From Pasteurellaceae bacterium Orientalotternb1 (GTDB lineage: Bacteria > Pseudomonadota > Gammaproteobacteria > Enterobacterales > Pasteurellaceae): a stretch of 64,000 nucleotides of DNA. The stretch is from NCBI GenBank assembly GCA_011455275.1, contig CP015028.1:310001-374000 (forward strand), written 5' to 3'. Positions 52,017-61,785 of this stretch are shown here, one piece after another. The position numbers and the translations under genes are program-made. Position 1 is the stretch's first letter, and the number at the start of each line of letters is the position of its first letter. Below the pieces are notes generated by a model, which searched no databases, was not told where the DNA came from, and worked only from the letters and a program-made list of their open reading frames with translations.

Positions 52017-52087
52017 ACAAGCGGTTAGATCCCAACCATTTTTTGCAAATCGGATTTGCAAAAAATGAAGCGAAAGTGACCGCTTGT
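52017..52087. repeat. Facing pair of uptake sequences after ilvC
   Basis: ACAAGCGGTT (52017-52026) faces GACCGCTTGT (52078-52087) around two TTTGCAAA motifs. Confidence 0.85.
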
Positions 52088-52110
52088 CGCCTTGAAATTG
52101 GGGAGGGAGT

Positions 52111-52731
52111 ATGAAGTTTGCATTCGTTGATTATGAAAACCTGAATTCATTAGATCAGCTTAATTTGCAGCAATATGACCATATTTTTCTATTTATGGGG
52201 GCGAATCAGCAGCAGATTCAGTTTTCTGAACGTTTTGATCACCCGCTACCTTTTACTCTGATTCAAGTTAAATATGTTTCCAAAAACAATTTGGATTTTC
52301 ATATTGCTTATTATTTAGGCAAATTAGATGGCGAAACACCGCCAGAAGTGGAGTTTTATGTGCTTTCACAAGACAAGGGCTACCAAGGCATTTGTCAGTT
52401 TGTTGAGAGTCAGAAGAACGCCCGAGTGTGTAAGTTGATCAACATTGAATATACAACCCAAGCAGAAATGGCATTTGATACGGAAGAGCCGCATATCAAA
52501 GTCACTCCAAGTCCAACACATAAAGTCTCAGAGCTATATCCTAAGTATTTGGCGTATTTATTGAGCAAACCAAAAACGAAGAGACCGAAAAAAGTCATCT
52601 CATTAATCAATGAAATTACCTCTTATCTTTCTCTGCAAGGTAATGTGAAAGTGGTAGGTGAATTGCTCTCGATGCTGCTTGAAAATGGCATTATGCAACT
52701 CAATGGTGTGAAAATGAGTTATCTCGAATAA
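52111..52731 (+). CDS. PIN/NYN-like domain protein
   Basis: 206 residues. The N-terminal 115 residues look like a PIN/NYN-type ribonuclease fold: first acid in FAFVDYENLNSL, second in NNLDFHIAYYLG, third in YVLSQDKGYQG, in the order and spacing of such enzymes. The C-terminal 60 residues (KRPKKVISLINEITSYL ... LLENGIMQLNGVKMSYL) look like a small helical or winged-helix add-on. ATG 52111 has GGGAGGGAG upstream. No antitoxin-sized partner gene lies beside it, so it is not an obvious toxin-antitoxin pair. Substrate unknown. Confidence 0.78.
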   Translation: MKFAFVDYENLNSLDQLNLQQYDHIFLFMGANQQQIQFSERFDHPLPFTLIQVKYVSKNNLDFHIAYYLGKLDGETPPEVEFYVLSQDKGYQGICQFVESQKNARVCKLINIEYTTQAEMAFDTEEPHIKVTPSPTHKVSELYPKYLAYLLSKPKTKRPKKVISLINEITSYLSLQGNVKVVGELLSMLLENGIMQLNGVKMSYLE

Positions 52732-52737
52732 ATAAAA

Positions 52738-52770
52738 AGAGCGATTTAAACGGCTAAATCGCTCTTTTTT
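52738..52770. terminator. Bidirectional terminator between the PIN-like gene and tpx
   Basis: AGAGCGATTT (52738-52747) pairs with AAATCGCTCT (52756-52765), followed by TTTTT and preceded by A's. Confidence 0.9.
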
Positions 52771-52775
52771 CGTGT

Positions 52776-53273
52776 TTAAAGTGCTGCTAACGCTGCATCG
52801 TAATTTGGCTCTTGTTTGATTTCAGGCACTAACTCGCTGTGTAATACCTTGTTGTTTTCGTCTAACACAATCACAGCACGAGCGGTGAGATGTGCCAATG
52901 GACCAGTCACAATATCTACGCCCACTGCGTTATGAAACGCTTTGTTGCGGAAAGTGGAAAGTACTTGCACGTTTTCAATGCCTTCTGCTCCGCAGAAACG
53001 AGCTTGGGCGAACGGTAAATCCGCTGAAATGCAAAGTACTACGGTATTCGCAAGGTTGGCGGCTTTTTGGTTGAATACACGTACTGAAGTGGCACAAATG
53101 CCCGTGTCGATGCTTGGAAAAATGTTTAACACTTTGCGTTTGCCAGTGAAATCGGCTAACGATACATCGGCTAACCCATTGTTTACTAAGGTGAAGTTTT
53201 CTACAGTCGCATTTACCGCAGGAAATTCACCTGCGACTTCAATCGGATTGCCTGCAAGAGTAATTTGAGTCAT
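52776..53273 (-). CDS. tpx: Thiol peroxidase
   Basis: Periplasm- or cytoplasm-facing 2-Cys peroxiredoxin that reduces lipid hydroperoxides. 165 residues. Peroxidatic C60 is in [13 protein letters not shown] and resolving C94 in ARFCGAEG, the atypical Tpx spacing; an extra C81 lies between. ATG 53273 gives [13 protein letters not shown], and AAGGAAC precedes it. Convergent with the PIN-like gene. Confidence 0.97.
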   Translation of the reverse strand: MTQITLAGNPIEVAGEFPAVNATVENFTLVNNGLADVSLADFTGKRKVLNIFPSIDTGICATSVRVFNQKAANLANTVVLCISADLPFAQARFCGAEGIENVQVLSTFRNKAFHNAVGVDIVTGPLAHLTARAVIVLDENNKVLHSELVPEIKQEPNYDAALAAL

Positions 53274-53395
53274 AAAAAGTTCCTTTATGTTGGATGAAAA
53301 GCGTGGTTACTATACCGATTTTTTAAGGCGATGAAAATACGACATCATTTTACGTTTTTGCTATACTGCGACAAATTTTTTGCAAGGAAAAGGCT

Positions 53396-54115
53396 ATGTT
53401 AAAACTTCTTCGTATTGTGGTGGTGGTGATTGCCGCCATTTTGATTTGCTTAGTGGGCACAATTTATGCGTTGTTGCGTTTCCGACATCCAAGTAGCGTA
53501 GGGGTCGTGGCAAGAGCCTTTGGGGCTTTATACCCATTATTTGGACTAAAGGTGATTAAACGTCCGAAGCCAGCATTTACCCAACCTGCCATTTATATTG
53601 GTAATCATCAAAATAATTACGATATGGTGACGATCGCAGGAATGGTACCAGAACGCACGGTAAGTGTGGGCAAGCGTAGCCTGATCTGGATTCCGTTTTT
53701 TGGCTTGGTTTATTGGGCAACGGGCAACATTTTTATTCACCGTGAAAAACGCAGCAGTGCAATTAACACAATGAATAAAGTGGGCGAGATTATTCGTGAG
53801 AAACAGATTTCGATCTGGATGTTCCCTGAAGGTACTCGCAGTCGTGGTCGTGGCTTGCTGCCTTTCAAAACGGGGGCATTCCACACCGCCATTGCCGCAG
53901 GTGTACCCATTGTGCCTGTCGTTTGTTCTGATTTACACAACAAAGTCGATCTCAATCGCAAGAACAATGGTGTGGTGATTTGCGAAACACTTGATCCGAT
54001 CGACACGAGCGAATACAGCCGAGAAAATGTCAAAGTGCTGATGGATAAGTGCTATCAGCAGATGGCGGCTAAATTAGCCGAGTTGAATCAAGAAGTGGCG
54101 GAGCTTGAAAAATAG
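53396..54115 (+). CDS. plsC: 1-acyl-sn-glycerol-3-phosphate acyltransferase
   Basis: Makes phosphatidic acid in the inner membrane. 239 residues with one or two N-terminal membrane segments (LLRIVVVVIAAILICLVGTI). Acyltransferase motifs are IGNHQNNYDMV (HX4D), WMFPEGTRSRGRGLLPFKTG and AGVPIVPVVCS. ATG 53396 has AAGGAAA upstream. Followed by ftsP, the same neighbour as in E. coli (plsC-sufI). Confidence 0.97.
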   Translation: MLKLLRIVVVVIAAILICLVGTIYALLRFRHPSSVGVVARAFGALYPLFGLKVIKRPKPAFTQPAIYIGNHQNNYDMVTIAGMVPERTVSVGKRSLIWIPFFGLVYWATGNIFIHREKRSSAINTMNKVGEIIREKQISIWMFPEGTRSRGRGLLPFKTGAFHTAIAAGVPIVPVVCSDLHNKVDLNRKNNGVVICETLDPIDTSEYSRENVKVLMDKCYQQMAAKLAELNQEVAELEK

Positions 54116-54198
54116 CATTTGCAAAATTTTTGCATTATCTCACCGCTTGTAATGGTCATTGGTGGGTCTAAACTCACCTTACAACGATAAAATGCACA

Positions 54199-55605
54199 AT
54201 GAATAAATCACGCCGTCAATTTCTCAAGCGAACCAGCCTTGCGACTGGTTTTGCTCTTGTGCCGCAAGCGGTTTGGGCTACTCAACGTCCCAAACTGGTG
54301 ATTCCCCCGTTGATTGATGTGGGGCGTGGCCGCCCAGTGCGGTTGGATTTCCGACCTGCTCAAACTCAATTCGATAGCGGTAAATTGGTTGATGTGTGGG
54401 GAGTGAACGGGCACTATCTCGCCCCAACGGTGCGGATGAAATCAAGCGATGTAGTGCGATTAACCTACATTAACAGTCTGCCGCAGCCGTTATCCGTCAA
54501 TATTCAAGGGCTACTTGCTCCGACTGAAATGGTCGGCTCTATTCACCGTCAGTTAGAACCAAATCAAAGCTGGTCGCCTATTCTTACTATCAATCAGCCT
54601 GCTTGCACGGGCTGGTATCATGCGAATTCAATGCTCAATTCTGCCTTTCAAACTTATCGTGGTTTGGCGGGGCTGTGGCTGATTGAAGATACAGAAAGCC
54701 GTAAAGCAAAGCTACCTCGCAAATATGGTGTGGACGATATTCCGCTGATTTTGCAAGATCAGCTGATTAACACGGACGGAGTTCAAGTGCTAGACAGCCA
54801 AGCCCTACAATTTTTGGGTAAGCGGCTGTTTGTGAACGGGCGGGAATCCCCTTATTTTGATGTACCTCGAGGCTGGGTGCGACTACGAATTGTCAATGCT
54901 TCGCTCTCTCGCCGCTATGAATTACGGCTAGATAATGGCAAGCCGCTCTATCAAATTGCTACGGGTGTTGGATTTTTTGCTCAACCGCTTGAAATGGAAA
55001 GCATTTCCGTGGCACCGAGTGAGCGAGTGGAATTGCTGATCGATCTCAATGAAGGCGAAAAAGTGTCGTTGATAAGTGGTCAAAAACGCGGATTCTTTTA
55101 CAAAGTAGAACAATTTTTTGCCGAAGATGACGATCTGATTGATAATGTGGTGGTCGAATTTCACCCGCAAGGATTGCCTTCTGCACTGAATAGCGATGCG
55201 GTGCTGCCACCGTTCAATTTGGACGATTTCCAACTGAAAATTGCCCAAGAGCGTAAGTTTACGTTACGGCCGCTTGATCGGCTGATCAACCAACAACGTT
55301 TCGACCCAAAACGGATTGATTTCACGGCGAAACAAGGCTCTGTCGAGCGTTGGTATCTCACTAGCAACGAGCCAATTGGCTTTACGCTACAAGGAGCAAA
55401 GCTAATTATTGAAACGCAAAATAGCCAAAAATTCCCACACAAACAACTGGCGTGGCGGGATACAATTTGGCTCGAAAAGGATCAAGAAATGACGATTTTA
55501 GTCCGTTTTGATCATCCTGCCCCAGAAACCCAGCCATTTACTTTTGGTGTGTCGGATTTAATGCTGCGAGATCGTGGGGCGATGGGGCAGTTTTGTGTGA
55601 AATAA
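54199..55605 (+). CDS. ftsP: Cell division protein FtsP (SufI), Tat-exported cupredoxin-fold protein
   Basis: Periplasmic divisome-stabilising protein. 468 residues. Twin-arginine signal ([19 protein letters not shown], cut near VWA) and three cupredoxin-like domains. The multicopper oxidase ligand pattern is not maintained (for example [20 protein letters not shown]), as in SufI, which binds no copper. Position after plsC matches enteric gene order. ATG 54199 lacks a strong ribosome-binding site (AACGATAAAATGCACA before it). Confidence 0.93.
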   Translation: MNKSRRQFLKRTSLATGFALVPQAVWATQRPKLVIPPLIDVGRGRPVRLDFRPAQTQFDSGKLVDVWGVNGHYLAPTVRMKSSDVVRLTYINSLPQPLSVNIQGLLAPTEMVGSIHRQLEPNQSWSPILTINQPACTGWYHANSMLNSAFQTYRGLAGLWLIEDTESRKAKLPRKYGVDDIPLILQDQLINTDGVQVLDSQALQFLGKRLFVNGRESPYFDVPRGWVRLRIVNASLSRRYELRLDNGKPLYQIATGVGFFAQPLEMESISVAPSERVELLIDLNEGEKVSLISGQKRGFFYKVEQFFAEDDDLIDNVVVEFHPQGLPSALNSDAVLPPFNLDDFQLKIAQERKFTLRPLDRLINQQRFDPKRIDFTAKQGSVERWYLTSNEPIGFTLQGAKLIIETQNSQKFPHKQLAWRDTIWLEKDQEMTILVRFDHPAPETQPFTFGVSDLMLRDRGAMGQFCVK

Positions 55606-55711
55606 TGACTTTACTCGCCCGACCAATTTGTAAAATTTTCAACAAATCTGACCGCTTGTTAGAATTTCACTGGTAGAATAGCGACACTATTCCCACAAAA
55701 AAGGAAAAGCT

Positions 55712-56665
55712 ATGACTTTAGAATATTTAGATTTTGAATTGCCGATTGCAGAACTTGAAGCAAAAATCGATGCTCTGCGTTCTGCGGTGGGTAACGACGA
55801 TAAAATCAACCTTGATGACGAAATCGCCCGCTTACAGAAAAAAAGCGAAGAATTAACCAAAAAAACCTTTGCTGATTTAGATGCGTGGCAAGTTTCACGT
55901 ATGGCACGCCACCCAAGCCGCCCTTATACGTTAGATTATATCGAACGCATTTTCACTGAATTTGATGAATTGGCGGGTGACCGTGCTTTTGCGGACGATA
56001 AAGCCATTGTTGGCGGAATTGCCCGTTTGGACGGTCGTCCTGTAATGGTAATTGGCCACCAAAAAGGGCGTAACGTAAAAGAGAAAGTCAAACGTAATTT
56101 TGGAATGCCCGCCCCAGAAGGCTACCGCAAAGCGTTACGTTTAATGCAAATGGCGGAACGCTTCAATATGCCGATTATCACCTTTATCGACACTCCAGGG
56201 GCATACCCAGGCATTGGAGCGGAAGAGCGTGGTCAGTCAGAAGCGATTGCCCGCAATTTGCGTGAAATGTCCACCTTGAAAGTGCCAGTGATTTGTACCG
56301 TGATCGGCGAAGGCGGTTCAGGTGGTGCGTTGGCGATTGGCGTGGGCGACAAAGTCAATATGTTGCAATACTCCACTTATTCGGTGATTTCACCTGAAGG
56401 CTGTGCCTCGATTTTATGGAAAAGTGCCGAAAAAGCCTCGACCGCAGCGGAAGTGATGGGCTTGACTGCCCCTCGTTTGAAAGAGTTGGAGCTGATCGAC
56501 AACATCGTCCCAGAGCCTCTCGGTGGGGCTCATCGTAATTTCGATGAAATGGCGGCGAATTTAAAACAGCGTTTACTGGATGATCTTGCTGATCTCGACC
56601 CGCTCGACCAAGATGCTCTTATCGACCGCCGTTATCAGCGGTTGATGAATTATGGGTATGTCTAA
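55712..56665 (+). CDS. accA: Acetyl-CoA carboxylase carboxyltransferase subunit alpha
   Basis: Alpha half of the carboxyltransferase that makes malonyl-CoA for fatty acid synthesis. 317 residues with the standard start ([20 protein letters not shown]) and motifs [32 protein letters not shown] and [18 protein letters not shown] 55712 has AAGGAAAAG upstream. A hairpin follows 20 bp after the stop. Works with accD, which is not in the window. Confidence 0.98.
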   Translation: MTLEYLDFELPIAELEAKIDALRSAVGNDDKINLDDEIARLQKKSEELTKKTFADLDAWQVSRMARHPSRPYTLDYIERIFTEFDELAGDRAFADDKAIVGGIARLDGRPVMVIGHQKGRNVKEKVKRNFGMPAPEGYRKALRLMQMAERFNMPIITFIDTPGAYPGIGAEERGQSEAIARNLREMSTLKVPVICTVIGEGGSGGALAIGVGDKVNMLQYSTYSVISPEGCASILWKSAEKASTAAEVMGLTAPRLKELELIDNIVPEPLGGAHRNFDEMAANLKQRLLDDLADLDPLDQDALIDRRYQRLMNYGYV

Positions 56666-56685
56666 TATATAGCATCTCAATTACT

Positions 56686-56720
56686 ACGGTAGGTGTTCCA
56701 CCTACCGTCATCATTTCTCT
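56686..56720 (+). terminator. Hairpin after accA
   Basis: ACGGTAGGTG pairs with CACCTACCGT around TTC; the following tract (CATCATTTCTCTT) is only moderately T-rich. Confidence 0.65.
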
Positions 56721-56837
56721 TCTCGTAAGTTGCGACTAATATGGCATCAAAAATGCCTATCGTCATCTCACTACTCATTTCTTTAAACTAAATTTATCCA
56801 CAAAATAGACAATTTTATTCAGTAAACCTGAGATTTT

Positions 56838-56891
56838 GGTACTTTTTAGTGGTCTTTTTGGGGCATCTTCTTTAAATGGTTATTTTATACT
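56838..56891 (+). promoter_or_regulatory. Candidate promoter region of the alpha-galactoside operon
   Basis: TATACT at 56886-56891 is a good -10 box with no -35. Upstream lie two direct repeats, GGTACTTTTTAG and GGTCTTTTTGG, 13 bp apart (56838 and 56851), a layout expected for an AraC/MelR-type activator. Inference from spacing only. Confidence 0.35.
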
Positions 56892-56924
56892 CGTCTCCGT
56901 TATTATCACCAAGGAGAGTAAAAA

Positions 56925-58373
56925 ATGCCTCGAATCAATGGTAGTCGGGTGATTGCGGCTAATCCAAATAACCCGATCTTATTCAAAGTACCTGCTTGTG
57001 GTCAGGGAAAGCTTCATTTCTCTTCAATAGACTTGCCGACTGGATTATCTCTAGATTCTCAAACTGGGATTATTCAGGGGGTAATCACGCAAAAAGGTGA
57101 ATTCCCATTTACTGTCGTTGTGGAAGATGAATGCGGTAAGGCACGGCGTGAGCTGATTGCAATTATAGGGAAGGGGCTTTGCCTTACCCCTTTTATGGGC
57201 TGGAACAGCTGGTATTGTCATTCAGAGCTGATTTCAGAACAAGCGATGCGTGATGCGGCAAGATGCTTCGTTGAGAAAGATTTAATAAATCATGGCTGGA
57301 CTTATGTCAATATGGATGACTGTTGGCAGGCTATTCGCCAAGGAGATAGTCCTATTCAAGCGAATTCTCGCTTCCATGATATAAAAACAATGGTGAAAGA
57401 TATTCATGCTTTTGGGATAAAAGTGGGGATATATTCAACACCTTGGGTTTCAACCTACGCTGGATTTAATGGTGGATCCGTATTACATAATCGTGCTTTT
57501 GGGGTACTACCTGAAACAGAAAGATTACAAATTGATCAAATTTACGGTCGTTGGCCTGGGTTAGAAAAACAGAAAGTTAATCTCATCGGTGATAGATGGC
57601 TGTTTGATGTTGATGCTAAGCAATGGGGAGCATGGGGATTTGATTTTGTTAAAGTTGATTGGTTACCAAATGATATTCCAACAACAAAACGAATTTATCA
57701 AGATCTGCAACAAGCAGGACGAGATATTGTGTTAAGTCTATCTAATAATGCACCGATTGAGAACGCTGAAGGATTGGCAAATTATTGTAATTCAGTACGA
57801 ACAACCAGTGATATTCAGGCTAACTGGTCTTTAGTTGTACGTAATTTTGAGCAACAACAACCTTGGTTGCCGTTTATGAGACCTGGTTACTGGCTTGATC
57901 CAGATATGTTGTTAGTAGGAAATATCGCTAAACCGAATCAACAAAATACTGTTTTTCTTCCGTCTCCACTTACTCAAGCAGAACAGCGTACACAAATAAG
58001 CTTTTGGGCGATGTTGTCTGCCCCACTCTTAATAAGTTGTGACTTAACTCAGCTTGATGAATTTACCTACCATCTGCTTACAAATGATGATGTGATCGAC
58101 ATCAATCAAGACTACCCAGCTCAAGCACCTATACGTGTGAGCCAGAAGAATGGTATTGAGATTTGGACAAAATCACTACATAACCAAGGAGTCGCATTAG
58201 GGGTTTTTAATTTATCTGATGAAACACGAAGCATTGAAATTGACTTCGCTCGATATTTTGATAAAGAAAATGACATTCTCAATGTGTGGACACAACAGAA
58301 GTTGGACGCTAGTTCAGAACTACGTTGTGAAATTTCCGCTCATGATGTTCTGTTATTCAAAACAACAATATAG
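56925..58373 (+). CDS. GH27 alpha-galactosidase with N-terminal Ig-like (He_PIG) domain
   Basis: Releases galactose from alpha-galactosides such as melibiose. 482 residues. The first 85 residues form a putative Ig-like module (LPTGLSLDSQTGIIQGV, then FPFTVVVEDECGKA). The GH27 barrel follows: GWNSWYCHSELISEQAM, YVNMDDCWQ, GIKVGIYSTPW, the likely nucleophile in FVKVDWLPND, and the likely acid/base in VRTTSDIQANW. No signal peptide, so it acts in the cytoplasm on imported sugar. ATG 56925 has AAGGAGAG upstream. It replaces the unrelated GH4 MelA of E. coli in an otherwise Mel-like locus. Confidence 0.9.
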   Translation: MPRINGSRVIAANPNNPILFKVPACGQGKLHFSSIDLPTGLSLDSQTGIIQGVITQKGEFPFTVVVEDECGKARRELIAIIGKGLCLTPFMGWNSWYCHSELISEQAMRDAARCFVEKDLINHGWTYVNMDDCWQAIRQGDSPIQANSRFHDIKTMVKDIHAFGIKVGIYSTPWVSTYAGFNGGSVLHNRAFGVLPETERLQIDQIYGRWPGLEKQKVNLIGDRWLFDVDAKQWGAWGFDFVKVDWLPNDIPTTKRIYQDLQQAGRDIVLSLSNNAPIENAEGLANYCNSVRTTSDIQANWSLVVRNFEQQQPWLPFMRPGYWLDPDMLLVGNIAKPNQQNTVFLPSPLTQAEQRTQISFWAMLSAPLLISCDLTQLDEFTYHLLTNDDVIDINQDYPAQAPIRVSQKNGIEIWTKSLHNQGVALGVFNLSDETRSIEIDFARYFDKENDILNVWTQQKLDASSELRCEISAHDVLLFKTTI

Positions 58374-58385
58374 AAAAAGGAGTAT

Positions 58386-59699
58386 ATGATGAACGACAAT
58401 GTTGTGATATCAACCAAAGAAAAACTTTCATTTGGTTTTGGTGACTTTGCAAGCAACCTAAGTTGGCAGACAACAATGCTATTTTTGGCTTTCTATTTCA
58501 CCGATATTTACGGAATTTCAGCGGCAGCAGTAGGCACTATTTTCCTTGTTTCACGGTTTTTTGATGCTTTTACCGATCCTATTATTGGTTATTTATCAGA
58601 TAAAACCAAAACTCGCTGGGGTCGTTATCGACCATATATTTTATTTATGGCGATTCCTTTTGGTATTCTCTCTTACATTCCTTATTCTGCTCCAGAGTTT
58701 GCCAATGATCATAAAGAGACTTTTGCCTTAGTTTCCTATTTACTATTAGTTTTAGGTTTCACTCTGATTAATATTCCCTATAGCTCTTTAGGTAATGTGA
58801 TCACTCGCCACAATGAAAGTCGTGTTTCAATGCAAGGTTATCGTTTTGCGATGACTGCCGCTGCAGGGTTAATCGTTGCAACTTGTGTAACACCATTAGC
58901 AGAGTTTATTGGTGGAGAAGACAAAGTAATGGGATATCGTGGTGCCATGATTGTCATGGGGGCTATTGCGACTATTTTCTTTTTGTTATGTTTTTTTGGC
59001 GTTCGTGAGCGAATCGTTATTGATGAAAATAAAAATCTCAACATTCGTTCGGCATTGCGTTCCATTTTCTATAATAAACCTTTACTCCTGCTTACAGTAA
59101 CTATGCTACTTTCTAATATGATGGGTGCCGTTAAGTTTGGGGGAACATTGTATTTTGTGAAGTACCAGTTAAATGCAGAAAGTATGAGTGCGATTTACCT
59201 TGGTGCGATGATGTTAGGCGGTGTATGTGGTGGTTTATTTGCACAAAAATTCAGCCTTCACTTTGAAAAACGTAAACTTTATGCATTTTCTGTCTTTATG
59301 CAAGCCTTGGCCTGTGCATCCATTTTTATTGTAGATAGCTATTTCTTTATACTTAGTCAATTTGCCTTTGGATTTTTCTTCTGGTTGATGTTAGTACCAC
59401 AATTTAGCTTAATTTCTGACTATGTGGATGACTATGCCGCAGAGACTGGGGAGCGTTACGATGGACTTGCGATAGCCAGTTGCATTTTTGTGATGAAAAC
59501 AGGCGGAGCGATAGGTGGTGCAATCATGGGGTGGGTATTAGCCTATGTGGGATATACTGGAACAGGTGAGAACACACAGGTGGCTATTGATGGTATTCGC
59601 TATTTATATGGTTTATATCCTGCAGGATTGCTGCTTTTACTTACAATTATAACACTGTTTGTGCTACCAAAACCAAAAGTGCTAGAGCAGAATATGTAA
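58386..59699 (+). CDS. Sugar:cation symporter of the GPH/MelB family
   Basis: 437 residues with about twelve membrane helices. The GPH signature GYLSDKTKTRWGRYRPYILFMAIP and the early KLSFGFGDFASNLSWQT are typical of MelB-type melibiose and related permeases. Starts 12 bp after the alpha-galactosidase stop; AGGAG precedes two adjacent ATGs (58386 and 58389), and the second has the better spacing. Probable role: uptake of the substrate of the upstream enzyme. Ends before a bidirectional terminator shared with the regulator gene. Confidence 0.92.
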   Translation: MMNDNVVISTKEKLSFGFGDFASNLSWQTTMLFLAFYFTDIYGISAAAVGTIFLVSRFFDAFTDPIIGYLSDKTKTRWGRYRPYILFMAIPFGILSYIPYSAPEFANDHKETFALVSYLLLVLGFTLINIPYSSLGNVITRHNESRVSMQGYRFAMTAAAGLIVATCVTPLAEFIGGEDKVMGYRGAMIVMGAIATIFFLLCFFGVRERIVIDENKNLNIRSALRSIFYNKPLLLLTVTMLLSNMMGAVKFGGTLYFVKYQLNAESMSAIYLGAMMLGGVCGGLFAQKFSLHFEKRKLYAFSVFMQALACASIFIVDSYFFILSQFAFGFFFWLMLVPQFSLISDYVDDYAAETGERYDGLAIASCIFVMKTGGAIGGAIMGWVLAYVGYTGTGENTQVAIDGIRYLYGLYPAGLLLLLTIITLFVLPKPKVLEQNM

Positions 59700-59715
59700 T
59701 CTTTGTTTAATATAT

Positions 59716-59748
59716 ACGCCGTCATATTTAACAATGACGGCGTTTTAT
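59716..59748. terminator. Bidirectional terminator overlapping the end of the MelR-type gene
   Basis: ACGCCGTCAT (59716-59725) pairs with ATGACGGCGT (59734-59743), then TTTATTT. One stem arm encodes the last residues of the regulator, whose stop codon is in the loop. Confidence 0.88.
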
Positions 59749-60606
59749 TTCACTGGGAGAAATATTAAATGCTTTATTAAACGCATTATAGAAACTATTT
59801 TTAGAATGGAAGCCAGATAAAAAAATAATATCAGTAATGCTTAATTCACCTTCTTTAATTAATGTAATGGCATAGGATAAACGTAAATTAATAATATATT
59901 GCTTAATACTCATTCCTAAGGTTTGTTTAAATAACGTAGATAGATAATTTTTGTTGGTGCCAGTGAGTTCAGCTAAATGTGTAACCGTAATGCAAGTATC
60001 AAAATGTTGGCTAATGTAGAGTAATACCGTAATGATATGATCGAGAGATTTTTGATGTGTTGAATGCGTTTTCTTTAGCTTATATTGGACTAATAAACGT
60101 TGAAGGAAAAGCTTAATTTCTTGAGATGCAATATCTTGCAAGCGAGTTATGTTATTTTGGTAGTCATTCTGCCATTCTATAAATTTTTCTTTATGTAGGG
60201 GGATATTCTGAGCAACCTTGATAAGTTCTCCTGATAAGATTTGGCGTAATAAATCTTTATTCTCCCAATTGAACAATTGAGTAACAGGAAAATAAATTAA
60301 ACCGAGTTTTTGGCTAGTTGTATGAACAACTTGATGCGGAATTAACGCTAAAAATATGCCAACATCTCCAGCGACGAGAGAATATTTCTGATTGTTGATT
60401 TCATATTCAACTTCTCCTTCAAATACAATATTCACTTCAATATGAGAATGCCAGTGAGGATTCTCCATTCTATTCGGAGAACGTAGATCGAGAATAAGTT
60501 GTTGTTCCTTATTGTAGAATTGTTCCCAATGACACTGTAAATCAGTTCGATTGTCTGAAATTTTAGGATTAACACGTTCTGTAATAGGATCAATTGGATT
60601 TTTCAT
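59728..60606 (-). CDS. AraC-family transcriptional regulator, MelR-like
   Basis: 292 residues. The N-terminal cupin part (HWHSHIEVNIVFEGEVEYEINN ... LALIPHQVV) follows E. coli MelR closely in memory comparison (HWHGQVEVNVPFDGDVEYLINN). The C-terminal double helix-turn-helix has LAELTGTNKNYLSTLFKQTLG and IIFLSGFHSKNSFYNAFNKAF. So it should activate the neighbouring alpha-galactosidase/symporter operon in response to the sugar. The gene faces the operon tail to tail, not head to head as in E. coli. ATG 60606 precedes a promoter region shared with pdxY. Confidence 0.88.
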   Translation of the reverse strand: MKNPIDPITERVNPKISDNRTDLQCHWEQFYNKEQQLILDLRSPNRMENPHWHSHIEVNIVFEGEVEYEINNQKYSLVAGDVGIFLALIPHQVVHTTSQKLGLIYFPVTQLFNWENKDLLRQILSGELIKVAQNIPLHKEKFIEWQNDYQNNITRLQDIASQEIKLFLQRLLVQYKLKKTHSTHQKSLDHIITVLLYISQHFDTCITVTHLAELTGTNKNYLSTLFKQTLGMSIKQYIINLRLSYAITLIKEGELSITDIIFLSGFHSKNSFYNAFNKAFNISPSEIKRRHC

Positions 60607-60706
60607 AATGGTGTTGGATGGTCAAGATCTTAATCAAGATTACACAATTTTTTATCAATAGGAAAAGCATTTTTCTTAAAAAATAAACGGTTTCTTTTTT
60701 TGTATA

Positions 60707-60734
60707 TTGATTAAATATGAGTATTGCCTATACT
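60707..60734 (+). promoter_or_regulatory. Candidate promoter of pdxY
   Basis: TTGATT at 60707-60712 and TATACT at 60729-60734 are 16 bp apart; start codon follows 29 bp later. Confidence 0.5.
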
Positions 60735-60763
60735 TTATCTGATGAATTTATCAGGAGATACAA

Positions 60764-61627
60764 ATGAAAAACGTGCTTTCTATTCAATCACACGTGGTTT
60801 ACGGCTATGCGGGCAACAAGGCAGCGGTGTTTCCGATGCAGTTGCTTGGGGTCGATACTTGGGCGTTGAATACCGTGCAATTTTCTAACCATACGCAATA
60901 TGGCAAATGGAAAGGGATGGTGATTCCAAAAGAGCAGATCGGTGAAATTACTCAAGGGATTGCGGAGATTAACGCGTTACACGAATGCGATGCGGTATTA
61001 TCGGGCTATATTGGGGCAGCGGAGCAAGGGGCAGAAATTTTGGCGACCGTGGCAAAAATTAAGGCATTAAACCCGAATGCGATCTATTTCTGCGATCCTG
61101 TGATGGGGCATCCCGACAAGGGCTGTATTGTCGCACCTGGCGTAGCAGAATTTTTGCGGGACGAGGCGATGGCACAAGCGGATATTATCGCCCCGAATTT
61201 AGTCGAGTTGCGTGAATTAACGGGCTTGCCAGTAGAAAACTTCGAGCAGGCGATTGAAGCTATCAAAGTGATTTTGAGCAAAGGTCCGAAACGGGTGTTG
61301 GTGAAACATTTGAGCCGAGTGGGTAAAGATCCAAACCAGTTTGAAATGGTGCTGGCTAACCAAGATAGCATTTACCACATCAGCCGTCCGTTGCACGAAT
61401 TTGTTGGGCGAGATCCCGTTGGCGTGGGCGATCTCACAAGCGGTTTGTTTTTAGCGAATTTGCTCAAGGGGAAATCTGATTTAGATGCCTTTGAACATAC
61501 CGCCAATGCGGTAAATGATGTGATGAGCATCACCCAACAAAGCGGCAAATACGAGTTGCAAATTATCCAAGCAAGGCATTTAATTGTAAATCCCGCCAGC
61601 CATTACAATGCGGTAAAAATAGGGTAA
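60764..61627 (+). CDS. pdxY: Pyridoxal kinase PdxY
   Basis: Salvages pyridoxal to the 5'-phosphate. 287 residues, ribokinase fold. Starts [29 protein letters not shown], typical of PdxY. The catalytic region [15 protein letters not shown] has the anion-hole GxGD and the ATP-site motif [17 protein letters not shown] 60764 has CAGGAGA upstream. Contains one uptake sequence near its end (encoding LTSGL). A terminator follows at 61709. Confidence 0.97.
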   Translation: MKNVLSIQSHVVYGYAGNKAAVFPMQLLGVDTWALNTVQFSNHTQYGKWKGMVIPKEQIGEITQGIAEINALHECDAVLSGYIGAAEQGAEILATVAKIKALNPNAIYFCDPVMGHPDKGCIVAPGVAEFLRDEAMAQADIIAPNLVELRELTGLPVENFEQAIEAIKVILSKGPKRVLVKHLSRVGKDPNQFEMVLANQDSIYHISRPLHEFVGRDPVGVGDLTSGLFLANLLKGKSDLDAFEHTANAVNDVMSITQQSGKYELQIIQARHLIVNPASHYNAVKIG

Positions 61628-61708
61628 GAAAACATATGAAACAAGTGACGGAAGATATCCATGATAACGCAGTGGTTGTCGGTGTGAATAAAATCCTTTC
61701 CTAAAAAC

Positions 61709-61743
61709 AAGAGGCAGAATAGTTGATCTGCCTCTTATTTTTC
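61709..61743 (+). terminator. Terminator of pdxY
   Basis: AAGAGGCAG (61709-61717) pairs with CTGCCTCTT (61728-61736), followed by ATTTTT. Confidence 0.9.
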
Positions 61744-61785
61744 GAATAATTTGCAAAAAATTCAAAGAAACTGACCGCTTGTTGG

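Noticed and set aside
52111..52731. Toxin-antitoxin reading of the PIN-like gene
   Set aside because: No small partner gene lies within the same transcript; terminators flank it on both sides.
61636..61704. A 22-codon open frame after pdxY (MKQVTEDIHDNAVVVGVNKILS)
   Set aside because: No ribosome-binding site and no recognisable similarity; it lies between the pdxY stop and its terminator, so it is probably untranslated 3' sequence.
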